Shown here piece after piece: positions 27,022 through 38,194 of a stretch of 64,000 nt of DNA. The stretch comes from JADKAV01 sp963704075 (GTDB lineage: Bacteria; Actinomycetota; Actinomycetes; S36-B12; UBA10799). The translations under genes were made by a program, and so were the position numbers. Within the stretch, counting starts at the first letter, position 1. Every line of letters starts with the position of its first letter. The stretch is from positions 111,553-175,552 of the forward strand of contig CAVPGV010000006.1 of assembly GCA_963704075.1 (NCBI GenBank), given 5' to 3'. Below the pieces are notes generated by a model. It saw only the letters and a program-made list of their open reading frames with translations. It did not search any database and was not told the origin of the DNA.

Positions 27022-27518
27022 GACAGCCCCCCTTGGTCGGCCCCACGAGTGCGGGGACCGGCTGCGCCGGCTTGCCCGTCACGGGTGACGAGCCCGATCG
27101 CCACCCCGAGGGCCAGGATGCGGATCACGTTGAACGCCGTCGCCACCAGCAGCCACCGGCCGGGATCGGACACCCCCGAGGCCAACTTCGAGGGCACCTC
27201 GACCAACACTGTGAGACCGATGAGGGTGGCTGCGCTGAGCCACAGGGCCTGGCTCAGCGGGCCGGTACCGGGGACGCGCTCCGGGTAGCGCACGAGCACC
27301 AGAGACACGACGCTGGCGATGAGCAGCCCACCGACTGCCGCCTCCACGAGCATCGGGAGGTAGGCAATCGAGAGCGCGGACCGGTACGCGGCGGCGATCG
27401 GGGTCCACGAGATGACCAGGTTGGCTGACCAGAACACGACCGCCCCTGCTGCAGCGGCTCTCCACCAGGTCTTCCCCACCCGAGGATCGGATGAGGGGAC
27501 CTCGACGACATCCATCAT
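27018..27518 (-). CDS. Membrane protein of unknown function
   Basis: About 166 residues with four hydrophobic segments (AAAAGAVVFWSANLVISW, MLVEAAVGGLLIASVVSLVL, LWLSAATLIGLTVLVEV, LLVATAFNVIRILALGVAIG). ATG 27518 (or 27515) is preferred because GGGAG lies just upstream; the frame is open to ATG 27560. It is coupled to the DUF4386 gene by a four-base overlap, so the two may act as a pair. I do not recognise the family. Confidence 0.65.
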   Translation of the reverse strand: MMDVVEVPSSDPRVGKTWWRAAAAGAVVFWSANLVISWTPIAAAYRSALSIAYLPMLVEAAVGGLLIASVVSLVLVRYPERVPGTGPLSQALWLSAATLIGLTVLVEVPSKLASGVSDPGRWLLVATAFNVIRILALGVAIGLVTRDGQAGAAGPRTRGADQGGLS

Positions 27519-27793
27519 GACTCCCGCGGCCAGAACCACGATCCGACCCGACTTCATCATGCCGCTGAACGGGCCGCGATGGCGAGGCCGATGGTTGGCC
27601 AGTCTCTCCCCCGTGCGGGCCGCAGTCTGGGGAGCGACGTGGGTGCCGCGCCACGGTCCGCCCTTCGTGTGGGGATTTGCGTGACACAGCCCGGCTCGGT
27701 GCTCTCCGGTGGGTGTGTGGTCGCGTCTCAGTCACCCGAGTCCCTGAGGCCACGCATTGGGGTGGCCCAGCGACAACTCCGTCATGAACCGAC

Positions 27794-29212
27794 CTAGGTC
27801 ACGACCCGGATCGTTGACAAGGTGTTGTCGGCCGCATACGCGATCCTGATCCCGGCGGTGCGGGCTCTGACGAGCGCCTCGAGCACTGCCGGCGTGACCT
27901 CCTCGCCAGGCGCGAGAACGGGGATGCCCGGCGGGTAGGGCGCGATGAGTTCCGCGCTGACCCGCCCCACGGCGTCATTGGCCGCGATCGGCTCGGCGGC
28001 TGCGAAGAAGGCCTCGCGCGGCGGGACGACCACTGCCGGTTCGACGCAGTATGCGGCCGGTTCCCCAGGTGGCCGCGGCGCTCCTCGATGCCGCTCGATC
28101 GAGGCATCAATGCAATCAGCGAGCCGGGCTAGGGACTGCTCGGTGTCGGCAAGGGTCACGATCGCAGTGAGGACGTCCCGATCGGCGGATTCGACGGGCA
28201 TGCCCGCCGCGATCAGATCACGCTCGACCGCATTGCCGTCGGCTCCGGTACCCGACAGCACGAGCGTGAGTTTGACCGGATCGACGCTGGGTCCGTCGAG
28301 CACCGTCAGACCCTCGACCTGCTGCAGCCGGTCGCGGGCGGCGCGCGTGGCGGCTATGGCCCGCCCTAACAACTCTCGCCCGTCGCGCTCGAGCAGGGCA
28401 CGGGATGCGTCGGTGCTGGCCAGGATGGCTCCGGCGGGGCTCGTCGTCGCGGTGGCTTCCACGCCGGCGTCGAGCCGTGCCGGGTCGATCCGATCGGTGC
28501 GGGCCAGCACCAGTGCGGCCTGGCTCCAGGCGGGCAGTGTCTTGTGGGCACTGGTGACCATCGCATCGGCGCCGCACTGCAGGGGATGAGGCGGAAGATC
28601 GGGGTGGAAGCCGAAGTGTGCGGCCCAGGCGGCGTCGACGATCAGGGGGACATCATGGGCGTGGGCCGCCTGTGCCAGACCCTGCACATCCCCGATCGTG
28701 CCGACGTAGGACGGATCGCCGATGAAGACCGCCCGGGCCTCGGGGTGCGCTGCCAGCGCGGCCGCCACCGACTCGGGCGCGACCCCCAGTGGCAGACCCG
28801 TGATGGCGTCTATCTCGGGGCGCACCCACACCGGTGTCAGGCCGGCGAGCACGAGTCCGACCAGCAGCGAACGATGCAGGGTACGGCTCACGACGACCGT
28901 TCCGCCAACGCCCCCGACCGTCAACGCCAGGGCCTGGTTCGCATGTGTCGCACCGCCGGTGGAGAAGCGGCAGAAGTCGGCGCCCCATAGGTCGGCGGCA
29001 CGCGATTCAGCCTCGGCAAGCACCCCGTCGGACAGCTTCATGGTGTCCAGCCCCCCGTAGAGCGGCACGTCACCGGCGACTACGTCGCCCACCAGATCCA
29101 GGCGGTGCTTGTGCCCCGGGATGGTGAACGGGGTGGGCGCCGACTCGTGGAACCGAAGCCACGCGTCGAGCAAGGGTGCGTCTGATCGTAGGGAGCGCGG
29201 GTCAGTGGGCAT
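27794..29212 (-). CDS. PLP-dependent Orn/Lys/Arg-type decarboxylase
   Basis: 472 residues, fold-type I. N-terminal PFTIPGHKHR and LSDGVLAEAE, then FSTGGATHANQAL (phosphate-binding turn), VDAAWAAHFGF (cofactor Asp) and the PLP lysine in TSAHKTLPAWSQAA are all hallmarks of the bacterial Orn/Lys/Arg decarboxylase major domain. The C-terminal part ends with LIAPYPPGIPVLAPGEEVT, also typical. The substrate (lysine, arginine or ornithine) cannot be told. ATG 29212 has GAGGA about 8 bases before it. It stands 110 bases downstream of the large five-gene operon and is probably a separate unit. Confidence 0.92.
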   Translation of the reverse strand: MPTDPRSLRSDAPLLDAWLRFHESAPTPFTIPGHKHRLDLVGDVVAGDVPLYGGLDTMKLSDGVLAEAESRAADLWGADFCRFSTGGATHANQALALTVGGVGGTVVVSRTLHRSLLVGLVLAGLTPVWVRPEIDAITGLPLGVAPESVAAALAAHPEARAVFIGDPSYVGTIGDVQGLAQAAHAHDVPLIVDAAWAAHFGFHPDLPPHPLQCGADAMVTSAHKTLPAWSQAALVLARTDRIDPARLDAGVEATATTSPAGAILASTDASRALLERDGRELLGRAIAATRAARDRLQQVEGLTVLDGPSVDPVKLTLVLSGTGADGNAVERDLIAAGMPVESADRDVLTAIVTLADTEQSLARLADCIDASIERHRGAPRPPGEPAAYCVEPAVVVPPREAFFAAAEPIAANDAVGRVSAELIAPYPPGIPVLAPGEEVTPAVLEALVRARTAGIRIAYAADNTLSTIRVVT

Positions 29213-29321
29213 GGCCGTTCCTCACAGGCGGGTAATGGCGTTGCGGGTGTGCCCGACGCTCAGGAATTATGCGAGAGGTCTGGAGAGTCACCCATGCATT
29301 GTCTATCGCGGCCCGCTGGCC

Positions 29322-31039
29322 TCACGGGCGCCGCAGCACATCGGTGGCCACGGTCTCGTCCTCGGTCGGGCGGCCTGGTCCCTTCTGGCGCGCCAGCCAG
29401 ACGCGCAAGGAGCCGTCTGGTGTCCGGGCGGCCTGGTAGCGGCGCTGGACGCGCAGACCGGCGCGGGGCACCTCGGATTCCTCGATGATCAGTCGGCCGT
29501 CGGGCTCGAGCAGCGTGCTGAGCGCACCCCGTGACCGGTCCTCGTCGGGCAGTGGCACCCGGCCGCGTTGCAGACCGATCTGCTCGCTTCCCTGCAGACG
29601 AACCGGCAGCAGCGGCAGCCAGTTGCCGGCCACGGCCCCACCCAGATCGAAGACCCACCGGTCGTCGACCTCGCCGGGCTCCAGCGGCGGCGCAGAGCGG
29701 CGGCCTCCAGGTGACACCGCCGCCAGTGGGTCGATGCCACGACCGTAGGCACCCTCGACCCGCCGTTCGACGGCCCACGCCATGTTGGCGACCTCGTCGC
29801 GGCCCATGAGAACGTCGTCCAGCGGTCGCCCCGCATCGATGGCCTGTACCGTCGGCGGCACCAGGAGCAGGGGGGCCAGGCCTCGCTCGACGGACGTGTC
29901 ACCGGTCAACTCGAAGAATCGGCAGGCCCGATCGGCACCATCCAGCACGGCGGCCGCCGGCACCGTCGTGGTGTCGCCGAAGTCGTCGGTCACCTCGATC
30001 AGGGTGATACGCACCAGGTGCCCACTGGGCACCGTGACCGGAATCAGGTACCAGTCATCGGAGTACACGGTGGCGTAGGCAGCCAGCGCCACCCGTGCCA
30101 TGTCGGTGATGTCGGCGTCGATGCCGCCGTAGTGGACGTCACCGTCCTCCATCTCCCAGAAGCGCGACGCCGGTTGACCGGGATAGGTCAGCGGGACCGG
30201 CAGCAACTCATTGCCGAAAACGATCGGCGCGCCGGCGTCCTCGCGCGGGTGGAAGCCGCACGGCGTCGAACGTGAACCAGTCCAATCGACCGCCGCCGTG
30301 ATCGCGGGACTCCAGCAGGAAGCCCTGTCCGGGCCCAGCCGGCGCCCCGATCCGGAACTCGTACTCCATCCGTGAGGGGTTCCAGGTCGTGTCGGTCTGC
30401 GGGATCACGAAGACCTGCCCGAGTTCACGACCCCACGTGGTGATCACTGCGGTGACGCTCGCGGCCACGGCCGCGGACAGACGAGCCTGGGCGATCAGCG
30501 CCAGGGCCTTGCCGGGTGTCGACGCAATCATGGCTGCGAACGCCGCGCCGTCGAACAGCCGGCGCGCGAGTGCGTCGAGGCGTCGCTCCCCTGCCGGGTC
30601 GCGACGCTCCACGGAGGTGTCGGGCAGACAGCGGGAAGGCATCACGCAGGACGTCCACAAGGCGGTTGCGGCCAGCAACATCGAGCCCGTCGACGTCGCG
30701 CAGCAGCGCGACAAGCAGGTGTGCGGACTCTGCGCCGACGCGCGCGCCCCCGGCGCCGGAAGCGTGGTGCTCGGCCTCGACGATCGGCTCCAGCGGGGTC
30801 TGCGGGTCGTGGGTGTGAACGGGCCCCTTGGCACCGGTCGGGCCGACCTGCCAGCGGTCGATCGGCACCATCTGGCCTTCCAGACGCATGAAGATCGGGG
30901 TTGCGGCGTCCTCGCCGCGGAACTCCCCCGACTGCCACTGCCGGGCCAGCATCCACAGCGGGTCGGCGATCCTGGCCGACAATCCCTCGGTCAGGTCCGG
31001 GTCCACCGTCGTCGGCTCAGCCCGTTGCCACACGCTCAT
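29322..31039 (-). CDS. Large-operon protein E (uncharacterised, 'ARQWQ' family), two frameshifts
   Basis: Last of the five genes, about 570 residues. The N-terminus carries a striking motif, DPLWMLARQWQSGEFRGEDA (residues 28-47), and the middle has FDAVR..GFHPREDAGAPIVFGNELLPV followed by YPGQPASRFWEMEDG. Two single-base breaks (about 30640 and 30255) separate three frames that join into one protein-like sequence. I recall similar motifs only in proteins without a known function. ATG 31039 overlaps the stop of protein D (ATGA). There is no signal peptide or membrane segment. The C-terminal domain is beta-rich (LIPVTVPSGHLVRITLIEV). Confidence 0.7.
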
Positions 31040-34000
31040 CCGTCCGCCTCCTCGTCGTCGGCCGGCGCGACGTCATCCTCGGTCAGGATCTCGCCCTTGC
31101 CGGCGACGAACACCGCGGGGATCAGGTGCCCGTACGACTTCATCGTCTCGGTGCCGACCGCACGGTGACGGGCCGATCGAAGCGTCTGCTCGAGCGTCTC
31201 GACCATCAGGTCACCGTCCCATTGGCGCCCTTTGGGCGGGACCGCCAGGAGCACCGCGTTGGGTGCCCGTGAGGACGGTGCGTCCACGTTGACTGCCACA
31301 CCGGTGGTCACCTCGTCACCGGGTATCGTCTCGGCCCAGCCATCGAACCGCAGCCCGGTGGCGCTGGCCGGCTTTGATCGCCGGCGCCGGATCCGTGATG
31401 GAGAACAGACACAGCCGGGACCGGCCGGCGGTGAAGTCCGGCAGGTCCAGCGCGGCCCATCCATCGTCGACCGCGCCGTCCAAGGGGTACTGGATCAGGT
31501 GTGGGTCCAGCGCCCGGTCGTCGCCGACCACCTCGGCCATCATCGTGGCCTGGTGCACTGCGCCCAGCCCGTCGTGGACGCGGCCGGCCGCCAGCATCCA
31601 CGACCGCACGCGGGCATCGCCGCCGAGACGCACACGTCCCCGACGCAGCAGCTTGCCGGGCGCCTGGCCGAAGAGCCCGTCGGGCAACGTCAGCACACGG
31701 GTCAGCGGCAGCGTCGAGCCGATCGCCGCCCGCAGGGCCTCGGCCAGAGCATCAGGTGTTCGCGCGTCGGGCCCCGCGAGGACGGTGTCGAGGGCCGCCG
31801 CGCGACCGCGCACCGTCGCGGCCAGCGCCTCGGCAGCGGAGTCCTGCGCCTGCGCCGTGGCGGCGGTCAGCAGGCGAAGCGCACCGCCGAGGTCGATCAG
31901 GGCCAGGTCGGCGATCACACTGGGCCAGCGGCGGGCCCGCTCCAGTGAATCCGCCAGGCGACCCAATACGTCGACGACCAGTCGCGCGCGTGCGATCAAC
32001 TCGTCGATGTCCACCGATGGCAGCAGTGGCTCCTCCACCCCGGTGGCATCCGCGAGGTCGCCTGGTGCCAGTGCGCGGGCCTGCCCGAGGGCGTCGGCCA
32101 GCGCTCCGGCGACGACCGCGGCGTCCTCGACCGCCGAGAGGTCCAGCGCGACGTCGGGCCTCTGACCATCGTCTGCGGTCCCGGCACGATCATCGGCAGT
32201 GGCGCGCAGCGCGATGCCGGCGAGCACCTGCGCCAGCGGGCTGTCGGCCAACGGGACGTTCGCAGGACACCAGGAGACCAGGTGAGTCGCGCCGATGCCC
32301 AGGTCGCCCAACGTCGCTGACCAGGCGTGACCATCGACCTCGCCGGAGACCGCCAACGTGGCCAGGGCGGGGAGCATCGTCCGCAACCAGTGTTCGAGCG
32401 TGGGGTCGACGGCACCGGGCAGCGTCTGCGGGCGTCGCGGCGGCAGGTGCCATCACCGCCGTGACGCGGTGGGTGACGACGTGGCTCGACGTGTCGATGT
32501 CGGCGACGTCCGGTCGGGCTATGCCCCCCGGCGTGGACGTGATCGTCGCCATCGACGCCCCGGCGCGCAGCAGATCGCCCTGGACCAGCGAGGCCACCCC
32601 GTCGGCCATCAGCAGGTCGGCCACGGCGTCGAAGTCGGCCTCGGCCGAGCCCAGCACGTCGCGCACCGGCTCCTCGGCAAGTCCGGCGCCTTTGCGAACC
32701 GCCTCGAGGGCGTCGAAGACGGCACCCTCCTGGGTTCGGTAGGCCGTGGCCACGGCCAAGCCGTCGATGATCGCCGAGGCGGGCTGGTCCGCCTGTCCCG
32801 TGGCGTCGAGCACCGCCCGCCGGAGGTCATCGATCAACGCGTCCATTCCGGCGTCGTGCAGTCGCCGCTCCAAGCGCTGACCCAGCAACTGGTCGAGCTC
32901 GTGACCGTTGCGCAGGCCGTCGAGCAGCCAGTGTGCCCGCCGTACGCGGTCGCTGGAGAGGTCGACGGCGAAAGGGTCGGTCGCCACGGACTGCCCGAGA
33001 CCACGCCAGGCGCTTCGGAGCACGGCGGCGGCGGCGGCATGGTCGAGGCTGGGAGCGTGGATGAACCCGTCGGTGTCCGGCTCGCCGTCGTCGGCCACCA
33101 GGTCCGTGACCCAGCCGTAGCAGCCGACGGTCAGCCCCTTCGGCCGCTTCACGCGCAACTGGCCCAGCCGATGGGCGGCCAGTGCGGTGCGCCAGCCGTC
33201 GAATCTATGGGTGAAGAGCCCGATCGTCTCCCGGGCGAGCCGTTCCAGTTCCGCCGCCGGGTCCTCGTGGCTCTCACCGTCGGCAACGAGGGCCCGCAGC
33301 CTCACCAGCCCCTCCACGACCATGCCGGCCCCATCCTTGGTGGCGCGCTGCAACGACTGATCGATCAGGGCGAACAGCAGCGACCTGGGCTCGTCGTCGT
33401 CGATGGTGATCGGGCCGCCGTCGGCGACCACCCGAGCCATCTGGATCCGGCGATCCAGCCGGTCGACCAGGTCATCGGCGTCTGGCGAGCCGACGATCGA
33501 CACGGCCGGTGCATCGTCGGCGACCTCTTGGTAGTTGATGAAGAACAGGTCCGGATCACCGGGGTCGGTGATGTCGGTGCTGCCCATCTCCAAGATCAAA
33601 TTGTGGATCAGGGAACGGTTCTGGTGAGCCTCGATCATCGGGATCATGACGTTGTCGATGTGGTCCAGCAGCGGCGGGACCGGGTTGGGGTCCAGACTCT
33701 CGTATCTCCAGAGGTCCTCGGTGAGCAGGTCGCGCAGGTCCTCCAGTCGGCGCAGGTGCGAGCCGGCGGGCAGCCCGTCGCCCAACCGGTCGTAGTAGTC
33801 CTGCGGGTGGTTGTAGACCCGGGTCGGGACAGCCGCGGACAGGGCCCTCATGGTGGCATCGGCGGACTCGTAGGCGGCGACGATCTCATCGCGCTCGAGA
33901 ACGCCCGTTCTGAGGCGGAAGGTACGGGGGTGCGGGACCGCGCCCAGGATCCGGCCCACTTCCACGGCCTCGTCCGCGTCGGTGCCTTCACCCGAGGTGG

Positions 34001-35447
34001 CAGTCGGCGTCAGGTTGGCCGGATCGGACGCCACCCACGCCAACTCCAGATTGGCCAACTCCGTGGCAACCCTGTCCAGCGCGGTGGGGCCTGGCGGGTC
34101 CCAGAAGTAGGGCAGCACCATCGTCGGCAACAACCCGTAGGGATGCCCCCCGACCGCTGGCGTCGGCAGCAGTGCCCGGCCCCGGGCGTAGTTGACGAAC
34201 ACGTCCCGCAGGAGGCCACGTGTCTCAGGGCTGATCAATTTGGGCCCGCGCGCCAGCAGCCCGTCCAGCACCTCGGCGTGGATACCCGCCCACAAGACCT
34301 GGTTCATCGCGCGTGACCACTCGCCGTCCCGGCGGTCCGACAGGGCCTCCCCCGCGAAAGCCTGCGTCGTCGGCAGGCCCAGCGCCAGCGCACCGGCTTG
34401 GGCCTGGGGCGCCGTGTACAGGTCGGCAGGCCCGCCCACTGCCGCTACCGGCGTGGCGGTGGCCGGCGCAGCAGCCGCGAACTCGGGGGTGTCCGACGGC
34501 AACGGCGGCACCCGGCCGGCGTCGGTGTTGCTGGTCGGCGTGCCCTGCGGCAACAGCCGCCACCCGTCGGCGTAGCGATGCTGCACCAGAGTCTCGGCGA
34601 GGTCGTCGGCCCGGTCTCCGTCCAGCAGCCCGAACACGATGACCGAGCCATACCCCCGGTAGACGGCCTCGCCCTCGACCGGGATCTCGACGCCCATCCC
34701 GGCCGCCACCGCCGCCTCGAAACTGTGCCGCCACGTCAACCCCTGGGCGTCCAGGAACTCCCGGATACCGCCACCGTCGGGCATCTCGGCGAGCTGCGGG
34801 GCAACCGCCAGCGGCGACGACCGGTCGACGTACTCGCTGACGTAGGTGCGGCGGAACTCCTGCCCGCTGGTGACCGCGACGACCCAGCGGTCGGGCAGCA
34901 GTCGCGCCTGGGTCGGGATCGGGGTGGACCGCACCTCGACCTTGACGAACTCGGGCTGGACACGCTTGGTGATCTGCTTGGCATTCGTGGGTCTGGTCTG
35001 CTGCGCCACCCAGCGGGCCCGGGGTTCGCCGAGTGAGTCGATCAGCCATTGCCGTCCGACCGACATCTGGTCGGGGTCACCGGCCATCTGGAAGGCGTGG
35101 ACCCAGAACGCGCGACCGAGTTCGACCTCGACCGCGGTCAGCGCCTCGTCGTGCGCGTCGATCAGGATCGGGTCGGGGAAGATGCGGATGCGCAGCGTCT
35201 TCTGCTGGCCGGTGGTGCGGAAGCGGGTCTCGAGCCGGACCGGCAGCAACGCGATGGGAAGGTCGTCGGGGACGCCGTCGAACACCACGGCCATGGGATC
35301 GCGGTCCCCCCGGAGGTCGTCGGGCCGGTAGTCCGGAATGCGCTCCCACGGCACGCCGGGGCGAGCCTCGCGCTTCTCGGCTTCGCGGCGGTCACGGCGA
35401 GTCCGGCGGGCCGGATTCCTGGGTGGGTTGGGGCGTGCGGGGCTCAT
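31036..35447 (-). CDS. Large-operon protein D (about 1,470 aa, uncharacterised), two frameshifts
   Basis: The largest gene of the operon. It starts MSPARPNPPRNPARR (basic, Pro-rich), then a beta-rich part (IALLPVRLETRFRTT, RIRIFPDPILIDAHDEALT), a central region with many helices (RPKGLTVGCYGWVTDLVADD) and a helical C-terminal third (LADALGQARALAPGDLADAT). Breaks near 32437 and 31372 are repaired by one-base shifts that give PQTLPGAVDPTLEHWLRTML and SATGLRFDGWAETIPGDEV. The motif LPVRLETRF followed by IRIFPDxIxIDxHE-like residues recalls unnamed large bacterial proteins. No catalytic motif, signal peptide or membrane helix is visible. Both ends overlap neighbours by four bases. Confidence 0.72.
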
Positions 35448-38194
35448 CGGGTGGGTCCTTGGTCGTGGCGAACGATCAACGCGGAGGCCGGGAAGACCAT
35501 CCGGAAGGGCTGTTGGTAGGCGATCCGGGCCTGGTGGGCGCCGTTGCGGCCCCACGTGATCCCGTGGCGCTCTTCGCCCTGCCAGCCGAGCGGGCCCATC
35601 CTGACGTGGGTGGCCTCGGTGTCGCCTTGCAGGACATCGGCCCACGTCAGGTCCGTCCAGCGGCTCGGTGGCGTGGGTCTTGGCACGCGGCTGCCACCGT
35701 CGAAGCCGAAGCGAGGGCCTGACGCGGGTTCCTCGAGGCTGACGAACCAGCCGTCGGCGAGAACGACATCGGGGTCGATGTCGAAGCCGACGAATCGGGT
35801 GGACTCATCGATCTCGCCGACGAACATGGGCGTCATCACACGCTCGGGGATCAACGCGCCGTCGGCGGTGAGGGGCAGGCTCCCGTCGTCCGGCTCCAGC
35901 AGCGTGATCATCAGGCCCGGGAAGCGTCGGATCAGTTCCGCGCGGATCAGCAGGACGGTGCCGGACCCTTCGCCCCCGATCATCGATTCCAGCGGTTCAC
36001 GGATGTCCACGTCAGCCAGTTCGGTGTTGAGATCGGTGTCCTCGCCGGGCGCCGGCGGATCACCCGGACGGTCGAACAGGCTGGCGAAGGCGGTGGCCGA
36101 CAGGTCGGCGGGGAACTCACGCCAGAGCGCCTCGCGCGACCATTCGTGGTTGGCCCCGACGAGGAAGGCGGCGACGAACTCCTCGTTGATCTCCAACAGG
36201 CGCACCCGGTCCATATCGAAGGTACCGACCCCTGGCAGCAGCAACTCCGGGGACATGGCCTGCAGTTTGGGGGCGAGGCCGTCCGGGAACCATGGCCCGA
36301 TGACGATCCGCGAGCGACTGCCATCCTCGGGAAACGCACGGTCGATGTCGACGCCGTCCAGCCGAGCCGCCGCCGCCGTTACCGTGGCCGTCCGCGGACT
36401 CGCTGCCCGCATCACGTCGGCGGGTTCGGTGACCCCCAGGCGGGGGGCGACGCTGATCCGCCGCGTCGCTGGGCTGGCCGGTGACGACGGCGCCGTCAGG
36501 TACGAAGCTGGCACGGAAGCGTCTTGACGACGGCCAGTTCGGCGTCCGGCCGGATCGCCGCGGCGCTGACGAACGTGGCCGCGACGCGGGTGGCGAGCGG
36601 CCGGGGTGTTCGAGCCGGTGGCGACGGTGCCGCCCGGGCTGCCACCGGGTGCCGGCAGCGTGGGCTGACGGTGGATGGCCGATCCCCGACGTGCGGCACG
36701 GAAGAAGGCCGGCGACACCGCCCCGGTCGGGATCACCGGGTCGTCCGCAATCGCCTCGGCGACAGTGCGACGCTCCAGACCGGGGACGGGCACGCCCGGC
36801 AGCCTCGGCCCGACGCCCGAGACCCCACGTGCAGCGGGAACGTGCCGGGTTGCGGGGGCCATGGTGAACAGCAACGTGGCGTCATCGAGGGCGGCCAACC
36901 GGGAGTGCTGGCGGTCGGCGACCTCGGCGGCCAGACGGGCGCGGCCGACCTCGACGGTGGCCTCGCGCAGTGCGCCGACCTGATCCCAGGCCGCGGCCAG
37001 CAACTCATGCTCGGACTGCCGGACCACGTCGGCACCCACGGCAGCAGCCGCGCGTGCTGCCGGCGGCAGGTTAACCTGGGTGACCCAGCCGCTCTCGGGG
37101 ACCGTCTCGACCCCTGCCGGCCACCGCCCGTACAGCTGGGGCGCCAAGACCGGGTCGTCGTTCGCGGGGTCGTAGTCGGCCGGAGCCTGCTTCGAAACCT
37201 CGGTGCGGTGCTGGCCCGCATCGATGGCGCCGGCGAGTTCCGTGCGGACCCACTTGCGAGTGGGAGCCGGCAGAGTCGCGGCCTGCTCGCCGGGATCGAC
37301 CAGCGCGCCTGCGAACTCGAAGCCCATGTCGAGTCCCGGCGACGGCGTCGGCAGCATCGGCCCGGTCACCAGCCTGGCCTGCCGGAAGCCCATGCGGCCA
37401 CCGTCGATGTCGGGGCGCAGGCGAGTCGCCAAGGACTCGAAGTCACCGGGTTCGTCGCTGGTGGCGAATGTCCACGTGGCGTAGACGGGAAGGGTGAGCG
37501 CAGCGGGGTCGTCCAGATCCCAGGCCGGGTGGATATCACCGGTCGGGGCGGGCTGGCCCAAACCGGCTGCCACGCCGGCATCGAAGGCCGGCACGAGCGC
37601 GGCCCGGTAGTTGCGGGCGACCTTCAGCTTGCGGGGGCACATCAGCCGGGCGATCACCTCGCCGTTTCCGGCTGCAAGGCTGGCATCCAGATCGTCGGCA
37701 CTGGACTGGGCGTGGGTCCACACGTGGGAGTCCGCCAGATCCCACAGTTGGGTGGCGACGTGGTCGGCGTCCACCTCCAGTACCTGCACACCATCGTCGC
37801 GCGTGGTGAACCGGACTCCGTCGGACTCCTCAACGACGACCAGCACCAGCCAGGGGCGCAGCCCGCCCTCGGCGGTGGGCGCGGCCGGCGTCAGAAGCCA
37901 CGGCAGCGTCGGGGCGATGAGTTCGACGAACGCGATCCGCGTGGTCTCGAAGTCCGCGGTGCCCGGTGGCGGCTCGCGGCGCAGAATCTGCGCCTGGTCG
38001 ATACCGGTGACGTCGCCCGGACCCGCCAGTGACCGAGTCGTCGAACTGCCGGCGGTCGCCCCGGCCGAATCGACCAGGTCGACCGTCGCTCGCACGGATG
38101 CGCGCGCAGGTAGTGGCCCGGACAGCGGGTCGGCATCTCCTGCCGACTGCGACAGGCCTTGCCGGATGAAGGGCAGGAACACGGGATCACTCAT
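35444..38194 (-). CDS. Large-operon protein C (about 916 aa, uncharacterised), two compensating frameshifts
   Basis: Begins MSDPVFLPFIRQGLS and is mostly beta-rich at first (TRIAFVELIAPTLPWLLTPAA, GGLRPWLVLVVVEESDGVRF), then has an alpha-helical middle (SEHELLAAAWDQVGALREAT). The C-terminal third carries LLPGVGTFDMDRVRLLEINE, FLVGANHEWSREALWREFP, LIRAELIRRFPGLMITLLEP and GWFVSLEEPASGPRFGFDGG. I recall such motifs as recurrent in large uncharacterised proteins. Between about 36510 and 36600 the frame slips and slips back; the third frame there reads RPLATRVAATFVSAAAIRPD, clearly the proper continuation. ATGA overlaps link it to the genes on both sides. Confidence 0.72.
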   Translation of the reverse strand: MSDPVFLPFIRQGLSQSAGDADPLSGPLPARASVRATVDLVDSAGATAGSSTTRSLAGPGDVTGIDQAQILRREPPPGTADFETTRIAFVELIAPTLPWLLTPAAPTAEGGLRPWLVLVVVEESDGVRFTTRDDGVQVLEVDADHVATQLWDLADSHVWTHAQSSADDLDASLAAGNGEVIARLMCPRKLKVARNYRAALVPAFDAGVAAGLGQPAPTGDIHPAWDLDDPAALTLPVYATWTFATSDEPGDFESLATRLRPDIDGGRMGFRQARLVTGPMLPTPSPGLDMGFEFAGALVDPGEQAATLPAPTRKWVRTELAGAIDAGQHRTEVSKQAPADYDPANDDPVLAPQLYGRWPAGVETVPESGWVTQVNLPPAARAAAAVGADVVRQSEHELLAAAWDQVGALREATVEVGRARLAAEVADRQHSRLAALDDATLLFTMAPATRHVPAARGVSGVGPRLPGVPVPGLERRTVAEAIADDPVIPTGAVSPAFFRAARRGSAIHRQPTLPAPGGSPGGTVATGSNTPAARHPRRGHVRQRRGDPAGRRTGRRQDASVPASYLTAPSSPASPATRRISVAPRLGVTEPADVMRAASPRTATVTAAAARLDGVDIDRAFPEDGSRSRIVIGPWFPDGLAPKLQAMSPELLLPGVGTFDMDRVRLLEINEEFVAAFLVGANHEWSREALWREFPADLSATAFASLFDRPGDPPAPGEDTDLNTELADVDIREPLESMIGGEGSGTVLLIRAELIRRFPGLMITLLEPDDGSLPLTADGALIPERVMTPMFVGEIDESTRFVGFDIDPDVVLADGWFVSLEEPASGPRFGFDGGSRVPRPTPPSRWTDLTWADVLQGDTEATHVRMGPLGWQGEERHGITWGRNGAHQARIAYQQPFRMVFPASALIVRHDQGPTR

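Noticed and set aside
32358..34316. 652-codon plus-strand frame inside the large operon
   Set aside because: Antisense of protein D; composition is Gly/Val/Arg-rich and no motif is recognisable, while the minus strand gives coherent protein sequence across the same span.
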